Assembly (NCBI RefSeq): GCF_002886255.1
Contig: NZ_KZ614149.1
Location: 2,852,001-2,916,000, forward strand
Source: Alteribacillus bidgolensis
GTDB taxonomy: Bacteria; Bacillota; Bacilli; Bacillales; Marinococcaceae
Length of the DNA: 64,000 nucleotides
Direction of reading: 5' to 3'
Shown here: positions 61,755-64,000 of the stretch, one piece after another
Numbering within the stretch: position 1 is the first letter of the stretch
Layout of the letters: every line of letters begins with the position of its first letter
Notes under the pieces: model-generated
The model's input: the letters and a program-made list of their open reading frames with translations, nothing else
The model's database searches: none
Told to the model about the DNA's origin: nothing
Translations under genes and position numbers: made by a program

Positions 61755-61913
61755 TGGGACCTCGATCCCGTCCGTAATACTGTCCACCCCCTACTTGTAG
61801 AAACATGTTTGAGGCTGGTTGGGGCACAGATCCCGCATAACAAGCGAAGCTATGAAACTACAAGGTAGGACTAGGGGCTGCCGGCTAATTAAATGAAGGG
61901 GACGTGATAACAA
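61752..61913 (+). ncRNA. IS110 non-coding left end, possible bridge-RNA region
   Basis: About 160 bases between the element edge and the transposase ATG: GTGGGACCTCGATCCCGTCC, GTAATACTGTCCACCCCCTA, CATAACAAGCGAAGCTATGA, AAGGTAGGACTAGGGGCTGC. Partly conserved in the fragment at 51118, although both elements are dead. In IS110 elements this position encodes the structured RNA that pairs with target and donor DNA. RNA role is inferred from family knowledge. Confidence 0.45.
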
Positions 61914-63079
61914 ATGGATCCAGTCATTGGCCTGGATGTCGCAAAAGGAAAAAGCCAAGTACAAGCCTTTTTACAGAAGAAAAAACCTTACAAGAAAAGT
62001 TTTGTTTTTGATCATAACGTGTTAGGCTTGCATGACTTTTATCGGTTCTATCAAGAGGTGCAAGAAGTTTCAAGACTTCCTCCGGCAGTCGTTTTTGAAT
62101 CTACGGGACATTATCATGAACCTGTTTTACAGTCCTTAGAGGACCACCAAATTGTTTACTATTTAGTTAATCCCGTTCTTTCCTATGAAGCGAAAAAGAC
62201 GAGTTTAAGGAAAGTAAAAACAGATGCGATCGATGCCTTTCATTTAGGGGACTTTACTACAGAAATGAGGACCTCGAACCCTTCCAAAAGAAAAGCGTTC
62301 GCACTATGAATTTGCGTAATCTAACCCATCAACATGAATCTCTAACAGGGACCTATGTACAAACCAAACTCCAATTTCTAACGATATTAGATCAAGTTTT
62401 CCCTGAATATAAAAAGGTATTCGGATCCTTATATTCGCCTACTTCTTTATCAACATTACTTTATTATCAAACACCTCAAGGTGTAAATGAGGAAACGGCT
62501 GATGAAATCGCTGAAATGATTCTTAAACAAGGGGTGAAACGCTCCTATAAATGGGCTTTAGAGAAAGCTCATAAGCTAAAGGAAGCAGCTGATAGAGACC
62601 CTTTTAAACGTAACTTATATACAAGTCACATCGTTAGTCTTACGATGTACATTAACCCTCTTCTTCAATACCAAAAGCACCTATCCAAACTAGACAAAGA
62701 GATAGATGCATGGCAGAAGAATTTGAAGAATATAAAATGATCCAATCGATCCCCGGTATTGGCGGAAAAATTGCGGCAACAATCATTTCCGAAATGGGAG
62801 AAATCGATTCGTTTAATCACCCTAAAAAACTGGTTCGGGCAAGTTCAGAGCAACCATTAACAAAATCACGAAGAGAGGATCTTCTCGCCTTCGGCAAACC
62901 CTCTATACCGCTGTGCAATGTGGAATCACAAAAAATCGCAATCCAAAACTAAAAGCCTGCTATGTTAAAAAGCGCGAAGAGGGAAAGCCACATAAAGTAG
63001 CTATTATTGCTTGTTCCAACAAGCTCATTCATTGGATTTATGCATTATTAAAACGTAAAGAGGCATTCAAGGTATAGTA
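61914..63079 (+). pseudogene. IS110-family transposase, at least three lesions
   Basis: MDPVIGLDVAKGKSQVQAFL carries the first DEDD Asp, VVFESTGHYHEPV the Glu, KTDAIDAFHLGD the last two Asp. After a one-base loss near 62255 the frame continues YRNEDLEPFQKKSVRTMNLR and the middle part to 62700; after another it continues EEFEEYKMIQSIPGIGGKIA; after a deletion near 62840 it ends KFRATINKITKRGSSRLRQT, 'LYTAVQCGITKNRNPKLKACYVKKREEGKPHKVAIIACSNKLIHWIYALLKRKEAF'. The helix-hairpin-helix block SIPGIGG and the serine region are intact. Element right end at about 63137-63168 (GCATGCGCAATTTATTGTAA). Confidence 0.9.
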
Positions 63080-63169
63080 ATTTCCATGAAAAACCAATTA
63101 AGGAAAAACTTAAAATCAACATGTTTGAAGCTTATTTAGCATGCGCAATTTATTGTAACATGACTTTTT

Positions 63170-63330
63170 TAGCCTACCTATTGACCTTCTATTAGCTGGT
63201 ATTGTAGAAGAAGATTTATCTATTCCTTTACTGGTCTTTTTGTTCAGTTCCTCTTGTCCTTTTCGAATGGATTCCATTTCTTGTTCTAATGTCTCTAATT
63301 CTTTTACTGTGAATGGCTAAATGGAATGCT
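63170..63330 (-). pseudogene. C-terminal relic of an unrecognised coiled-coil protein
   Basis: Minus strand PFTVKELETLEQEMESIRKG, QEELNKKTSKGIDKSSSTIP, ANRRSIGRLKKS. A helical, charged tail without a start, cut by the right end of the IS110 relic. Family unknown. Confidence 0.35.
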
Positions 63331-63375
63331 AACAAATCATTTGGTGGAATTAAGCTTTGAGAAATTCATGAGTAT

Positions 63376-63849
63376 TTATTTTAAAGCTCGTTTCATACCG
63401 TTGATAACACCCTGATGTAACCCTTCATGCCACAGGGTGAATGTGAACAGATCCCCCACCATCTTTAACTTTTTATCGCTAAATACAAACACATTGGCTG
63501 CCGGTTCTCCTAATCTTCCGGAAAATGTCTCTCTTATTCGTTCCTTTTGTTCTAATAACAACTCGCGTATTTCATTCAAAGTAAGAGGTGAGGTAGACCA
63601 ATCCTTTGGACTTGTCCCCGGTTTGAAAGATTCCTGTATTTTTGTGGGAATATCTCCGGGTTGATTCATCCCAAAGTAATACATTACTCCCTCCTGTGCA
63701 ACGAGGATATGTCCTAAATTCCAGCGCAGAGAATTACTATGTCCATTTGGAATCACATCAGCTTGTTCTTCGGAGGCAATAGAATCAAGTAGTTGGATTG
63801 ATGACTCCCTGTAAAAATCATATTGTTCAAAAATACCGTCTTCTTTCAT
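63376..63849 (-). CDS. DinB-family (four-helix, metal-binding) protein
   Basis: 157 residues. 'SNSLRWNLGHILVAQEGVMYYFG' has the first His (NLGH) and 'GDLFTFTLWHEGLHQGVINGMKRAL' the His-x3-His pair of the DinB/YfiT metal site. Bacillithiol-dependent transferases belong here. AAGGAG is ten bases before the ATG at 63849; the in-frame GTG at 63858 touches it. The window ends about 150 bases upstream without another gene start. Confidence 0.88.
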   Translation of the reverse strand: MKEDGIFEQYDFYRESSIQLLDSIASEEQADVIPNGHSNSLRWNLGHILVAQEGVMYYFGMNQPGDIPTKIQESFKPGTSPKDWSTSPLTLNEIRELLLEQKERIRETFSGRLGEPAANVFVFSDKKLKMVGDLFTFTLWHEGLHQGVINGMKRALK

Positions 63850-63859
63850 TCCTTTCACA

Positions 63860-64000
63860 CTCCTTCTTTGTGATTCTATTTAAGTTTATCACATGACTGG
63901 CTAAGGAGTTCTTCTCGCTTGCTCAAAAGCTCATCCTTTTATTCAACATAAGGCCTAGTTTGTTGAATAACTCTTACTCTTATTTCAACATAAAATCCAT
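63860..64000. other. Window edge, promoter side of the DinB-family gene
   Basis: Short AT-rich region with a possible palindrome TTTATTCAACATAAGGCC ... TTGTTGAATAA (about 63938-63970). No gene seen. Confidence 0.3.

Noticed and set aside
1..64000. tRNA, rRNA and known riboswitches
   Set aside because: I looked for tRNA arms, T-box and common riboswitch cores upstream of metabolic genes and found none that I could support by eye. A covariance-model scan would settle this.

Overview
The window looks like a chromosomal segment from a low-GC, endospore-type Firmicute of the family Bacillaceae, perhaps a salt- or alkali-tolerant genus. The evidence is a FabHB-type ketoacyl synthase, YdaT, YrhK, DUF4083 and NtdB/NtdR relatives, AGGAGG-type ribosome binding sites, frequent GTG/TTG starts, and several dispersed repeat families of the kind that litter Bacillaceae genomes. 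I see no rRNA, tRNA or CRISPR array. All functions are read from protein motifs without database searches.

Layout. 0-2 kb: end of an operon for a polyprenyl-phosphate pentose pathway (UbiA-type phosphoribosyltransferase, LPG-synthase-type membrane protein, start of a DprE1-like oxidase). 2.3-3.8 kb: a group II intron remnant directly behind a terminator, then a secreted protein with a bacteriocin-like Gly/Ala C-terminus and a translationally coupled 35-residue hydrophobic peptide. 5-6 kb: fabHB. 6.4-16.5 kb: allantoin catabolism (allE, allC, two allantoinases, NCS1 permease, cupin protein), with a divergent PucR-type regulator; repeats sit inside the gene row. 17-20.5 kb: a frameshifted DUF421 gene, yrhK, an internally deleted tartrate dehydrogenase gene, ydaT.

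20.4-32.8 kb: an acid-sugar catabolic island (PrpR-like regulator, PdxA2, DUF1537 kinase, iron alcohol dehydrogenase, DapA-family aldolase, TRAP transporter, sialidase-fold protein, SDR). It is bounded by diverged direct repeats carrying ydaT and the start of the next PTS gene, as if a segment had been inserted between two formerly adjacent genes. Two 36-bp TTGCAA...TTGCAA sites in front of its two transcription units look like operators. 32.8-35 kb: PTS EIICB plus NanE for N-acetylmannosamine. 35.5-39.2 kb: small membrane proteins, a 5'-nucleotidase, and an ntdB-like phosphatase divergent from a LacI-type regulator. 39.5-48 kb: a KtrB relic, then a sugar ABC transporter operon with ThuA, Gfo/Idh, isomerase and DUF624 genes, controlled by a divergent LacI regulator with three matching operators.

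48-52.3 kb is a gene graveyard (trpS, aldo/keto reductase and several IS110 relics) holding two near-identical copies of a 0.5-kb module that encodes an 89-residue basic protein. 52.3-59.8 kb: an amino-acid oxidation cluster (ornithine cyclodeaminase family, proline dehydrogenase relic, four-component FAD/Fe-S dehydrogenase, BrnQ carrier) beside an XRE-cupin regulator. 60-63.9 kb: GrpB, IS1182 and IS110 relics, a dihydrofolate-reductase-like protein and a DinB-family protein.

The allantoin, acid-sugar, ManNAc, ThuA-type sugar and amino-acid clusters together suggest a versatile scavenger in a region of active gene turnover.
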